Positions 1 through 7,767 of a DNA stretch of 25,253 bases are shown here, in pieces. The DNA is from a virus. Every line of letters starts with the position of its first letter. Position 1 is the stretch's first letter. The translations under genes were made by a program, and so were the position numbers. Under the pieces are notes generated by a model. It was given only the letters and a program-made list of their open reading frames with translations. It did not search any database and had not been told where the DNA came from. The DNA lies in IMG/VR virus record IMGVR_UViG_3300031864_000012, positions 1-25,253 of that record. The stretch is one strand, 5' to 3'.

Positions 1-1
1 A

Positions 2-334
2 AATTTTGATTCTTTGCCAGTTTTATATGAATGGATATGGAATGGCTTGCAAAGACAAGGTGTTAGAACAGAAGAGTTGGTATCAAGGGTTCATCCGACA
101 CAAAAGCCAATAGGGATATATAGAAATATTATGAGAGACTTTAGTAGAGAAGGTGAAAAAATTCTTGATGCTTTTTTGGGAAGTGGAAGCATTCTAATCG
201 CCTGCGAGAAACTCAACCGTATATGTATGGGAATGGAAATTGAGCCTAAATACTGCGATGTAATAATAACAAGATATGCTAATTTTATGGGCATTCTAGA
301 AGAAGAGATAAGGGCAACGAGGGAAAATGGCTAG
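2..334 (+). CDS. DNA (N6-adenine/N4-cytosine) methyltransferase, C-terminal part
   Basis: The reading frame is open to the left edge, so only the C-terminal ~110 residues are present. They hold HPTQKP followed by DAFLGSGS and then EIEPKYCDV. These are the TRD-proximal motif, the SAM-binding motif I (FxGxG) and the following acidic residue of the N6_N4_Mtase family (PF01555). The catalytic D/N-PP-Y/W motif would lie upstream, as expected for the beta-type order in which motif I is C-terminal. Such enzymes methylate adenine N6 or cytosine N4 and are often carried by phages next to the terminase genes, where they may protect the genome from restriction. The stop overlaps the small terminase start (ATGGCTAG), which suggests one operon. 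Target specificity cannot be read from this fragment. Confidence 0.88.
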   Translation, partial: NFDSLPVLYEWIWNGLQRQGVRTEELVSRVHPTQKPIGIYRNIMRDFSREGEKILDAFLGSGSILIACEKLNRICMGMEIEPKYCDVIITRYANFMGILEEEIRATRENG

Positions 335-881
335 AAAGACTAAATATAATGATGATTTTCCTCTGCTTGCCGAAGACTATGCCAGAAAGGGGATGATAGA
401 CAAGGATATTGCCAGAAAGTTTGGGATATCGCAAGAGACTTTTTATCAATATGTGAAGAAATATCCTGAATTTTCTGATGCCTTAAAAAGAGGCAAAGCC
501 CCTGTTGACGTGGAGGTCGAGAATGCTCTTCTTAAAAGAGCTCGAGGATATGAATATGAGGAGACTACGGTAGAGTATAGGCCTGGCAAGGAAGGCGAGG
601 AAAAGGCGAGTCCTGTGTCGATAAGGAAGACAAAGAAACAGGTTTTGCCCGATACGACCGCCCAGATATTCTGGCTGAAGAACCGCCGGTCGAAAGACTG
701 GAAAGACAAGCAGGACATAGAAGTCACCAATAAGCAAGAGGATGCGGTCATTGAAAGTCTCAAATTATTATTCAAGGAGGTTGGCGTTTTAAATGTCGAC
801 GAATTTGTCACTCAATTCAAGAAGCTCTCCGGAGGAAACGGAAAGGGAGAAACAAAACTTCTGGTCGCGGCCGGAAAGTAG
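327..881 (+). CDS. terminase small subunit-like DNA-binding protein
   Basis: A 184-residue protein. Residues ~10-50 form a helix-turn-helix of the terminase small subunit/resolvase type (ARKGMIDKDIARKFGISQET), followed by a segment ending in TAQIFWLKNRRSKDWKD, typical of phage small terminases (the 'LKNR...W+D' signature). The protein would recognise the phage packaging site and recruit the large subunit. The identification rests on the HTH, the LKNR motif and the position directly before the large terminase, whose start overlaps this gene by 89 bases. The start ATG overlaps the stop of the methyltransferase. The C-terminal tail (from ~residue 130) is poorly characterised. Confidence 0.85.
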   Translation: MARKTKYNDDFPLLAEDYARKGMIDKDIARKFGISQETFYQYVKKYPEFSDALKRGKAPVDVEVENALLKRARGYEYEETTVEYRPGKEGEEKASPVSIRKTKKQVLPDTTAQIFWLKNRRSKDWKDKQDIEVTNKQEDAVIESLKLLFKEVGVLNVDEFVTQFKKLSGGNGKGETKLLVAAGK

Positions 882-2286
882 TTTATTCCAGCGTTCCTGT
901 ATAGAGTTGCTTCGGGAGAAAGGGTTAAAGACAGAGGCGGATGTCTACGCGCTTCTGCAATGGCTGAAAGGCCCGATAGTTTCGACTAAGCGAATATGCA
1001 ATAATCCTGAACACACCGCCCCGTTCAAGTTTGTGGCTGACATCCTCTTGGATAGGGTCAGAGACTATATAGTCTGGGCAAATAGATCTGGCTCTAAGTC
1101 TTACCTAGCTGGTTTAATAACGTGGGTGAGGAGCTCGTTCAATCCTAAAGTAGAAACAACGATTCTGGGAGGTTCTTTTGAGCAATCGGAGAAATCCTAT
1201 AAGGCTATGATGGACTTCTGGAAATCCACAGGGTTGCAGGACGCATATTTGGCTGTTGAGCCAAGAAAGAGCGAGATGCTATGGAAGAACGGCAGTTTGG
1301 TTTCAGTCCTGACGGCCTCGACGAAATCGACAAGAGGCCCTCACAGCCAGAAATTGATATTGGATGAAATCGACGAGATGGACGATGAGGTTTACAAAGC
1401 AGCATTGTCTATACCTCAAAGCAAATTCGACATAAAGGCCTCTATCGGCAAGCTATCTACAAATCATAAAACTGGCGGAGTAATGGACAACGCATTAGAG
1501 AAGGCCACCAACGGCGGCGGCATAAAGATATATAAGTGGTGCGTTTTTGATGCGATCGAAAGTTGTAAAGACTATAGTTGCTCAACCTGCAAGCTGTCTC
1601 CGTATTGTCCTGGAAAGCAGATGAAAACTGCAAACGGCTATTATAAAATAGAAGACTTTATTCAGAAGCTGTATGAGCTGAGCGACATGACATTGCAAGT
1701 CGAATGGCTATCAAATAAAGTTGGCAGGGACGATCTTGTTTATGGGGCTCAGTATGATAAGATGATACACAGTCCCCTAGACTTGCCCGGCTTTAATCCT
1801 AGCAAGCCTGTTTATCTTTCGATAGACTGGGGAGGAACAAATCCCTTCTCGGTTGGCGTCTGGCAGAAATTCCCTATAGGCTGGGTTAGGGTAGACGAGG
1901 TTTATATTGGCAACACAACAAACAAGAGAGTTATGAAAGAATGTAAAGTTAGGCCTTGGTGGAAGAAGATCAAGGAGGGAGTGGCAGATCCGGCTCGTGC
2001 TGACTTGAGGCGTGAATGGGACGACATAGGTGTGTCTTTGTATCGAGGAGACACGGATGTTGACGAAGGGATAGAGGCAGTTAGAGACGCCCTGGCTCCC
2101 GTTCTTGGCAACCCGCTTTTCTATGTCAACAGAAAGTGCAAGGCTTGGATTAGAGAGGTTGGTAGCTATTCGGAAAAGAATGGAGTGCCCATTAAAGAAA
2201 ACGATCACACGTGCGACGAAACGAAGTATTTTGTGCGAAGATATATAAAGAAAAAGAGAGAGCCCGGGGTTCGGAGGGTGGCATAA
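793..2286 (+). CDS. terminase large subunit (ATPase/nuclease)
   Basis: A 497-residue packaging motor. Visible motifs are a deviant Walker A at residues 96-104 (ANRSGSKSY), Walker B at ~188-193 (LILDEID), and a C-terminal RNase-H-like nuclease with acidic residues D345 (SIDWGG), D399 (VADPARAD) and D475 (TCDETKYF). Between the domains lies a four-cysteine cluster (C258, C263, C266, C272), seen in several terminase lineages and possibly a zinc site. The ATG at 793 has AAGGAGG at 774-780, 12 bases upstream, inside the small-terminase gene. A shorter protein starting at TTG 907 is possible, because residues 1-38 look unlike conserved sequence. The gene cuts concatemeric DNA and pumps it through the portal encoded next. 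Confidence 0.95.
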   Translation: MSTNLSLNSRSSPEETEREKQNFWSRPESSLFQRSCIELLREKGLKTEADVYALLQWLKGPIVSTKRICNNPEHTAPFKFVADILLDRVRDYIVWANRSGSKSYLAGLITWVRSSFNPKVETTILGGSFEQSEKSYKAMMDFWKSTGLQDAYLAVEPRKSEMLWKNGSLVSVLTASTKSTRGPHSQKLILDEIDEMDDEVYKAALSIPQSKFDIKASIGKLSTNHKTGGVMDNALEKATNGGGIKIYKWCVFDAIESCKDYSCSTCKLSPYCPGKQMKTANGYYKIEDFIQKLYELSDMTLQVEWLSNKVGRDDLVYGAQYDKMIHSPLDLPGFNPSKPVYLSIDWGGTNPFSVGVWQKFPIGWVRVDEVYIGNTTNKRVMKECKVRPWWKKIKEGVADPARADLRREWDDIGVSLYRGDTDVDEGIEAVRDALAPVLGNPLFYVNRKCKAWIREVGSYSEKNGVPIKENDHTCDETKYFVRRYIKKKREPGVRRVA

Positions 2287-2288
2287 CA

Positions 2289-3731
2289 ATGAAAATACCG
2301 ATAAATATAAATTACAGCAAAAGAAGGAGAGTTTTAAGCATTGGGCTTAAAGCAAGGGGTTGGTCTTCTCCAGACGTTGGGGATGAAAGCATCTGGGGAG
2401 GAAGCAATACATGGGGGGAAGGTGTCGAAGAACGATTAAGCGACCCGTCCTCGCAGTTGGAATACAATAAAAGCTGGGTCTATATATGTGTCCAGTACAA
2501 TGCCAGGCAGATATCTAGGCAGAAGCTAAGGCTGTATGTTAAAAAACAGAAGGGTTCTCCCGGATACAAAGTTACGCCGACAAGAAAGGTTGAAAAAGAA
2601 CAGCTCAAATTCCTGTATGAAAATCCGGGTCTTAGGCTTTGGTTGGGCAAGGATGTGGAAATAGAAGAGGTGCTTTTACATCCATTCTTAACGATGATGG
2701 AAAGCGTCAATCCTTTGCTGAATCAGGCTGATTTATGGATGCTTACAGAGAGCTTCATGGGCATAACAGGCAATAGTTACTGGTGGATCAGGAAGAACAA
2801 GCTGGGAGTGCCGTGGCAACTCTGGGTTATGGAAACTCAGTACATGAAGCCGGCGATAGGGAAGACTTTTGATGATTACATTCAAGGATTTGTTTATAGG
2901 GTTGGGACGAATGAAGTGCCTTTTGATGTTGAGGAAATAGTCCACCACAAGTACCCGAACCTGAGAAGCAGAGCGGTAGGGATGAGTCCGATAGAAGGGT
3001 TGGCGGATCCGGTGACGGTCAACGCCCAGATATACAAGTATGAACACGCGATATTCAAGAACCAGGCAAGGCCGGATGCAGTCCTTGAATCAGACGAGGA
3101 CTTGACGACTACGCAGTATAATCGTGTTAAGAAGAATTGGCAAAAGACATACGGAGGGGTAGATAAAACAGGGCAGGTAGCTTTACTGGAAGGCGGACTG
3201 AAGTACAAACCGATATCTATAAGACCGAGGGACCTGAATCATCTTGAGGGGAGAAAGCTGACCCGGGAAGAGATCGCAGACGGTCTTGGCGTACCCATGC
3301 CTTTATTGTCACCCGACAAGTCTAACCTGGCAAACGCAACGGTAGCTTACAGGCAGTATATGAGAGATACCATTGACCCGAAACTAAAGCTTTACGAGCA
3401 GAAAATGAATGAACAGCTTTTGAAACTTTATGATGATGGCAGCATTTTTTGTGCTTTTGATAATTGTATACCCGAGGACAGGGACTTCCAGCTCAAGGAA
3501 ATGGAGTCCAGGCTCAAGACGGCATACAGTTCTGTCAATCAGGAGAGAGCAAAGAGAGGGGAAGACGAGGTTGACTGGGGGGATGTTCCTATACTTCCAA
3601 TGAACATGCTTCCATTTGGCAGTGCGCCGGCTATCCCCCCAAAGAAAGAAAGCAAAGGAATAAAGATAGCCGATAATTTCGAGGAGTTGGCTGACGGTGT
3701 TGCGAAGGCAATAATGAAGAAAATAAAATGA
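2289..3731 (+). CDS. phage portal protein
   Basis: 480 residues, of the HK97/SPP1-like portal type. The chain has the expected features: an N-terminal 'vyicvqynA' segment (SWVYICVQYNARQIS), a central region with WIRKNKLGVPWQLWVM, the conserved IVHHKYPNLRSRAVGMSPIEGL, and a C-terminal half with LTREEIADGLGVPMPLL and the ANATVAYRQYMRDTIDPKL helix. The portal forms the dodecameric ring through which DNA enters and leaves the head. The frame is open further upstream, but ATG 2289 was chosen because GGAGGG at 2273-2278 sits ten bases before it and because it starts just after the terminase stop. The gene ends in an ATGA overlap with the next gene. Confidence 0.95.
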   Translation: MKIPININYSKRRRVLSIGLKARGWSSPDVGDESIWGGSNTWGEGVEERLSDPSSQLEYNKSWVYICVQYNARQISRQKLRLYVKKQKGSPGYKVTPTRKVEKEQLKFLYENPGLRLWLGKDVEIEEVLLHPFLTMMESVNPLLNQADLWMLTESFMGITGNSYWWIRKNKLGVPWQLWVMETQYMKPAIGKTFDDYIQGFVYRVGTNEVPFDVEEIVHHKYPNLRSRAVGMSPIEGLADPVTVNAQIYKYEHAIFKNQARPDAVLESDEDLTTTQYNRVKKNWQKTYGGVDKTGQVALLEGGLKYKPISIRPRDLNHLEGRKLTREEIADGLGVPMPLLSPDKSNLANATVAYRQYMRDTIDPKLKLYEQKMNEQLLKLYDDGSIFCAFDNCIPEDRDFQLKEMESRLKTAYSSVNQERAKRGEDEVDWGDVPILPMNMLPFGSAPAIPPKKESKGIKIADNFEELADGVAKAIMKKIK

Positions 3732-4648
3732 GAGACGTCAACCTGAAAGAGAAATTCTGCAATTGTGTTGCCGATAAGTTGCTGGAGTATATCGTTAAGG
3801 AAAAAATAATAGCCATGATTGCAAAAGCGATCTACGGTAAGGCAATAGAAAAAAGTAAAGAGATTTTAAAGAGAAATAGGCCACAGGAGTTTTTGAGACG
3901 CAATGAGAAGTTTATAGTGAAATACGAACGGAAGCTCAGAAAGAGATATAGCGAAATGGAAAAAGAGGTTCTTGGAAAAATTAAATATTTGTATGAAATT
4001 TACAATAAAAGCAGTAAAGATGGGTTCGACGTTAACCAATGGCTGTTTAACAGGCAGAAGTGGCGTGGAACATTGACGGCAGATGGCAAATTATTGACAG
4101 CTACTCCGCTTGAATCGGGAGGCCAATATGCCTTGGATGACCTTGGCCTTGAGATAGCATTTGACAAGATGGACCCGAGAGTGATTGAATGGATAGCGAC
4201 AAACTCGAAAAACGCCGCCTGGTCAATAACAGACACACAGCATGAAAAGCTGAGAACAAGCCTAATGGAAGGGATAGCTGATGGCGAAAGCATCCCAAAG
4301 ATCAGAGCCCGGGTGGCAGAGATATTCGCAGCATCGAGAGCCAGAGCTACGCTGATAGCGAGAACGGAAACCCTGAAGGCATCGAACAGAGGCGGTTGGA
4401 TAGGTATGATGCAGAGTGGAGTGGTTGAGGGGAAGCAGTGGTTAAGTACGATGGACGCACGTTGCTGTCCGGAATGCGCAGAAATGGATGGAGCGACCAT
4501 GCCTTTAGAAGAGCCATTTTTTAAGCTGGGCGAAGAGCATACTTTTGAAACAGGTAAAACCATGCCTTTTGATTATGAGGAAATCCAGCATTGTCCATTA
4601 CACCCAGACTGCCGATGCACACTTTTGGCTATTTTAAAGGAAGTTTAA
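3728..4648 (+). CDS. MuF-type phage head morphogenesis protein
   Basis: 306 residues. The C-terminal half carries the phage Mu F / SPP1 gp7 signature: IARTETLKASNRGG, then a W..D.rcCpeCaemDG segment (DARCCPECAEMDG) and the closing HPDCRC. The N-terminal 130 residues are basic and probably helical. MuF proteins bind the portal and are carried in small copy number into the head; some act in DNA ejection, and some carry C-terminal toxin domains, which this one does not. Start ATG 3728 overlaps the portal stop (ATGA), so translation is probably coupled. The spacing CxxC...HxDCRC suggests a possible metal site. Confidence 0.92.
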   Translation: MRDVNLKEKFCNCVADKLLEYIVKEKIIAMIAKAIYGKAIEKSKEILKRNRPQEFLRRNEKFIVKYERKLRKRYSEMEKEVLGKIKYLYEIYNKSSKDGFDVNQWLFNRQKWRGTLTADGKLLTATPLESGGQYALDDLGLEIAFDKMDPRVIEWIATNSKNAAWSITDTQHEKLRTSLMEGIADGESIPKIRARVAEIFAASRARATLIARTETLKASNRGGWIGMMQSGVVEGKQWLSTMDARCCPECAEMDGATMPLEEPFFKLGEEHTFETGKTMPFDYEEIQHCPLHPDCRCTLLAILKEV

Positions 4649-4694
4649 TGCGGTTAATGAATAGAAACATGAAAATAATTTTAGGAGGGTTAAA

Positions 4695-6200
4695 ATGGCA
4701 AAGGAAATATTGACACAAAGACTAAAGCTTTCTGAGATAAAAGTTTCTTGGAACGATTTAAGGGAAGAGGCGATAAAAGATATATTGAAAAGTCCCAAAG
4801 TGCCTTACCGCAGCGCCGGGGATATTCCTTTTATCCGGAAGTTTTATGTTCAGGACAAGAAGGTGACGAAGGGCTTGCCGGAAGGGCAGGTACGGCATTA
4901 CATATCGACAATGGCTTTGGACAGAGACCATGAGATAATGATGCCGAAAGGAGCTAAGCTCAAGAACTACAAGAAGAATCCGATGGTTTTGTGGTCTCAT
5001 AACCCTTCGGATCCTGATAATATTATAGGCAAAAACCTCGAAATTGAACATGATGAGAAAGGCTTGGTGGCTCTGACGCAGTTCATTCTGACGAGCCCAA
5101 AGGCGGCAAGCATTTATAACTTGTTCAAAGAAGATTGGCTGAGGATGTGGTCGGTTGGATTCATACCGCTGAAAGGTCATAAACCAGAAAAGGGGGACGG
5201 AAAGCTTTCAATTTCCATAGGTGAGCCCCCGAAGTCAGGTGAGGTGAGGTATGTCCATGACGTCTGGGAATTGTTGGAATACTCGGCCTGTGCTGTCCCA
5301 TCGAATCCAGAAGCGGCGACTCTGGAAGTGGCTAAAGGTTACGACTTATCAGACGATCTGATTAAGGAGATGGGATTGAATCTTGAAAACATAAACAGGT
5401 TGAAGGCCAAGTTAGAAGGAGGGAAAGAGGATGGCAAAAAAATTATCGACTTGGGGGCTTTGAGTAAAGATGATAAGAAAAAAGAAGAACTCAAAGAGGA
5501 AAAGAAGGATGAGGATAAAACACAGGCGGAAGTTAAAGGGGCAATCCCTTACGCAGATCATGGAGCAGCAGATGAGGGAACAGCTTGGGATGGACCGAGA
5601 GAGATAAGGGAAGCAGATGTTGATGCGCTGAAAATAATCTGCGCATGGTATGATTCAGGAAATGCAGACAAAAAATCAAGCTATAAGTTGCCACATCACA
5701 GAGCAGGAGACAAGAAGGCTGTATGGCGCGGGGTTTCGGCAGCTATGGGGGCATTGCTTGGGGCTCGTGGCGGAGTAGTAATCCCGGGTGGAGACAGGAA
5801 AAGCGTCTATGATCATCTGAAATCGCATTATAAACATTGGGACAAGGAGCCTCCTGACTTTAAAGATTACAGCGATGAGGAATTGACGGAAATATTTCCT
5901 GAGGAAAAGAAAGCAAAATATGAATGTGAATGTATTAAATGTGGTTATAAGATGGGAAGTGACGAACATTGTGCTGATATAAAATGCCCGAAATGCGGAG
6001 GAGAAATGAGAAGGGTAGAGCGTCCGGGGCCGGGTAGGAGTGATGAAGAGGAAGCAAGAAAGCAATTAGGGCTTACTGTTGAGGAATATGAAAATCTTAA
6101 TTGGGATAGCGTAGAGGGCTTAGACCCGGAAGAGTTCAAAAAACTTTATGAAGAAGGTGAGAAAATTAGTGATGAGGAAGTTGGATATTATGAGCAATAA
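4695..6200 (+). CDS. prohead protease (HK97 type) with C-terminal accessory domains
   Basis: 501 residues. The N-terminal ~210 residues are an HK97-like S78/U35 serine protease: H102 in WSHNPSD, S153 in MWSVGFIP, and the LLEYSACAVPSNPEA segment at ~193-207. It would trim the capsid protein delta domain and self-digest. After a charged linker (~250-280) comes a second domain at ~285-380 with SYKLPHH and LLGARGGVVIPGGDRKSVYDHL, a module known from phage protease C-termini and separate small phage proteins. A zinc ribbon follows (C413, C416, C431, C434; ECIKCGYKM...CPKCGGEM). AGGAGG at 4683-4688 supports the start. The 3' end overlaps the end of the antisense HNH gene by 35 bases, so the last residues may have been altered by that insertion. 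Confidence 0.92.
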   Translation: MAKEILTQRLKLSEIKVSWNDLREEAIKDILKSPKVPYRSAGDIPFIRKFYVQDKKVTKGLPEGQVRHYISTMALDRDHEIMMPKGAKLKNYKKNPMVLWSHNPSDPDNIIGKNLEIEHDEKGLVALTQFILTSPKAASIYNLFKEDWLRMWSVGFIPLKGHKPEKGDGKLSISIGEPPKSGEVRYVHDVWELLEYSACAVPSNPEAATLEVAKGYDLSDDLIKEMGLNLENINRLKAKLEGGKEDGKKIIDLGALSKDDKKKEELKEEKKDEDKTQAEVKGAIPYADHGAADEGTAWDGPREIREADVDALKIICAWYDSGNADKKSSYKLPHHRAGDKKAVWRGVSAAMGALLGARGGVVIPGGDRKSVYDHLKSHYKHWDKEPPDFKDYSDEELTEIFPEEKKAKYECECIKCGYKMGSDEHCADIKCPKCGGEMRRVERPGPGRSDEEEARKQLGLTVEEYENLNWDSVEGLDPEEFKKLYEEGEKISDEEVGYYEQ

Positions 6201-6720
6201 GAATAGATTCAAGTTTAAAAATATAATTTTTCATTTTTCTAATTGTATAGTGTTCGCTGTTAGGATGAAGTTCAAGATTTTCAAGAGAATTATTAGTTTT
6301 ATTCCCATCTTTATGATGAACATGTTCCCAAGTTTCAAGAGGACGATCAAGAGATTTAGACATTACAAAACGATGTTCATAGATTTCGCCTCTTTTGTCA
6401 GCCATTGGATGATGCTTCCCAAGAAATATTTTTATATATCCATGATTAGTAGGTTTTCGTTGAAGAGGACGATTTCTATTCTTTTCTTCCCATGTAAGAA
6501 AACGATAGCAATTCTTACAAACACCAGTAAAAATGCCAGTTTTCAATCTTTTCAAAACTATGTCTTTCCGCCATGCACGAATATTGCCACATTTACCACA
6601 AGATATATTAATCATAAGCCTTTTTGCCCCATTTGGATCAACTTTTTGAAATTCGTTTTCCCAATGAATTATCGATTTAGATTTAAGAATTTGATTTTTC
6701 AAAATTGTTTTCTTTTTCAT
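6166..6720 (-). CDS. HNH homing-type endonuclease (free-standing)
   Basis: 184 residues on the strand opposite to every other gene. Residues 41-71 hold two CxxC pairs (C41/C44, C68/C71), a probable zinc finger. The HNH_3-type nuclease lies at ~112-151: EHRFVM, LDRPL, EHVHHKDGNKTNN and LENLEL, with H135/H136 and the Asn pair as expected metal and catalytic residues. Such proteins are usually mobile endonucleases that spread by cutting alleles lacking them. The gene sits between the protease and the next head gene, is AT-richer than its neighbours (about 35% GC over the sample 6481-6540) and has its own promoter, all of which fits a separate insertion. No Shine-Dalgarno site is possible (see the promoter entry). 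Confidence 0.9.
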   Translation of the reverse strand: MKKKTILKNQILKSKSIIHWENEFQKVDPNGAKRLMINISCGKCGNIRAWRKDIVLKRLKTGIFTGVCKNCYRFLTWEEKNRNRPLQRKPTNHGYIKIFLGKHHPMADKRGEIYEHRFVMSKSLDRPLETWEHVHHKDGNKTNNSLENLELHPNSEHYTIRKMKNYIFKLESILIAHNIQLPHH

Positions 6721-6727
6721 AATATGA

Positions 6728-6756
6728 ATTATACCATATTAAAAGGAACAATTCAA
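6728..6756 (-). promoter_or_regulatory. sigma70-type promoter of the HNH gene
   Basis: Read on the minus strand: TTGAAT (6756-6751), a 17-base spacer, then a perfect TATAAT (6733-6728). The -10 box ends seven bases before the HNH start codon, so transcription should begin at or next to the ATG. It lies between the HNH start and the divergent gene at 6770. The -35 box matches the consensus at four of six positions. Confidence 0.7.
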
Positions 6757-6769
6757 GAGGAGGTGTAAC

Positions 6770-7450
6770 ATGCCATTTCCACAAGAACATTCATGCCGAT
6801 TAAAAAATCCTAATTTATTCACGCCTGGGTCATTCCGGAGCTACTCAAGAACGAGTGACGGCAAGAAATACCGAGTCATAGCAGGAAGGCTGAAGGGTGA
6901 AACGACAATGACAGAGCAGGGATTCAGGTATCCGAAGGATGCATGGACTTCGGCACAGGCAAGCAAGCATTGCAAAGATCATGACGGAATCAAGTTCGAG
7001 CCGGCGAAAGAAGTAGAGACATTGGACATTGACATTGCAAAGAATCTGTTAGAGGAGTTTAGCTTACTGAAAAATGACATAATGGAGATGAGATCAGGCA
7101 GAGTAATCTCGGCAAAGAACCGGAGGCTGCTCACGGATTGTCACGGCAAGATGAATGAGGCGGCACAAGCGTTGGCTGTTTTGTTGAAAGAAACAGCGGT
7201 AGAGGAAGAGAGAGATTCTGAGTCTGAGGCTGAGGAAGAGGAAAGGAGCGGAGACGACAAAAAATTAAAAATAAATTTTGAATTAGCGAAGTTGAAGCCA
7301 CCAGTTAAAGCCGTCAAGGATGGTGATAAAGTGATAAAAGTTATTGACAAAGAGCAGGCCAAAAAGTTGGCTGAGGAACTCGTAGAGAAATTGGATTTGA
7401 GAAAAATAGTGCAGGAGAAGCTTGACTTTTTAAAAGGAAAAGTGCAATAA
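6770..7450 (+). CDS. phage protein with protease-associated N-terminal module, unknown function
   Basis: 226 residues. The first ~85 residues (EHSCRLKNP, KKYRVIAGRLKGETTM, FRYPKDAWTSAQASKHCKDH, FEPA) resemble a small module found in phages either fused to prohead proteases or next to them. Its biochemical role is not known to me. An acidic stretch follows (~140-160, rich in E/S), and the C-terminal part is charged and helical (~175-226), so a scaffold or chaperone role is conceivable but unproven. It has a near-perfect ribosome binding site (GAGGAGGTG at 6757-6765) overlapping the -35 side of the HNH promoter. It stands between protease and capsid genes, the usual place of scaffold proteins. 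Confidence 0.7.
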   Translation: MPFPQEHSCRLKNPNLFTPGSFRSYSRTSDGKKYRVIAGRLKGETTMTEQGFRYPKDAWTSAQASKHCKDHDGIKFEPAKEVETLDIDIAKNLLEEFSLLKNDIMEMRSGRVISAKNRRLLTDCHGKMNEAAQALAVLLKETAVEEERDSESEAEEEERSGDDKKLKINFELAKLKPPVKAVKDGDKVIKVIDKEQAKKLAEELVEKLDLRKIVQEKLDFLKGKVQ

Positions 7451-7580
7451 AGAAGAAATGACTATTAATATAACTACACACACATCGACTGAACTTGTTC
7501 ACTACGGTCAAATAGCGAACTTGATAACTTCTTTATTAACAATAACTTAGGATGTAATGACTAAAAAAGGAACAAAATAG

Positions 7581-7609
7581 TTGAAAATATGATAAATAGT
7601 GATTATTTT
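7581..7609 (+). promoter_or_regulatory. possible promoter for the capsid operon
   Basis: TTGAAA (7581-7586), a 17-base spacer and TATTTT (7604-7609). The -35 box matches the sigma70 consensus at five of six positions and the -10 box at four of six. The region is AT-rich, so chance matches are likely. Position before the capsid gene and its long leader makes it worth listing. Confidence 0.3.
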
Positions 7610-7691
7610 ATGAATAACGCTTTTAAAGTCCATTTAAGGACTATTTGAGATAGCATCTATTCTTGATTTTTGAGTAGATTTTAGTGAAGTA

Positions 7692-7767
7692 GCTGCCAGT
7701 AGAAAATGAAGCGAGCCCGGAGTAGCCGAAAGGCGAAGTGCTTGCGGAGTAATTTTCAAGGGGCAGT
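7692..7767 (+). ncRNA. structured RNA element in the capsid mRNA leader
   Basis: Four stacked helices use nearly every base. P1 is 7692-7697 with 7762-7767. P2 is GAAAAT 7702-7707 with ATTTTC 7752-7757. P3 is GCGAGC 7711-7716 with GCTTGC 7740-7745. P4 is GCC 7725-7727 with GGC 7732-7734, closed by a GAAA tetraloop. The internal loops P2/P3 and P3/P4 are both GGAGTA on one strand against GAA on the other, the AGUA/GAA pattern of the bulged-G (sarcin-ricin, loop E) motif. It ends 37 bases before the capsid ribosome binding site. It could be a cis-regulator of capsid translation or a separate small RNA. I do not recognise a named family. Confidence 0.65.

Noticed and set aside
2211-2288. Upstream extension of the portal protein frame
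   Set aside because: It would overlap the terminase end, is highly basic without conservation, and the ATG at 2289 has a good ribosome binding site.
1777-2289. 170-codon minus strand ORF over the end of the large terminase
   Set aside because: It lies fully opposite conserved nuclease motifs and shows no family pattern.
4000-4563. 187-codon minus strand ORF over the MuF gene
   Set aside because: Low-complexity Ser/Ala/Leu-rich product complementary to a well recognised gene; no ribosome binding site or motif.
6148-6768. Long + strand ORF (206 codons) over the HNH gene
   Set aside because: It is the mirror of the antisense HNH gene, is rich in Phe/Ile/Lys without any domain, and lacks a ribosome binding site; the minus strand frame has clear HNH and CxxC motifs.
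7491-7523. Operator formed by GAACTTG repeats
   Set aside because: Seven-base repeats in AT-rich DNA with no repressor gene in the window; too weak to list as an operator.
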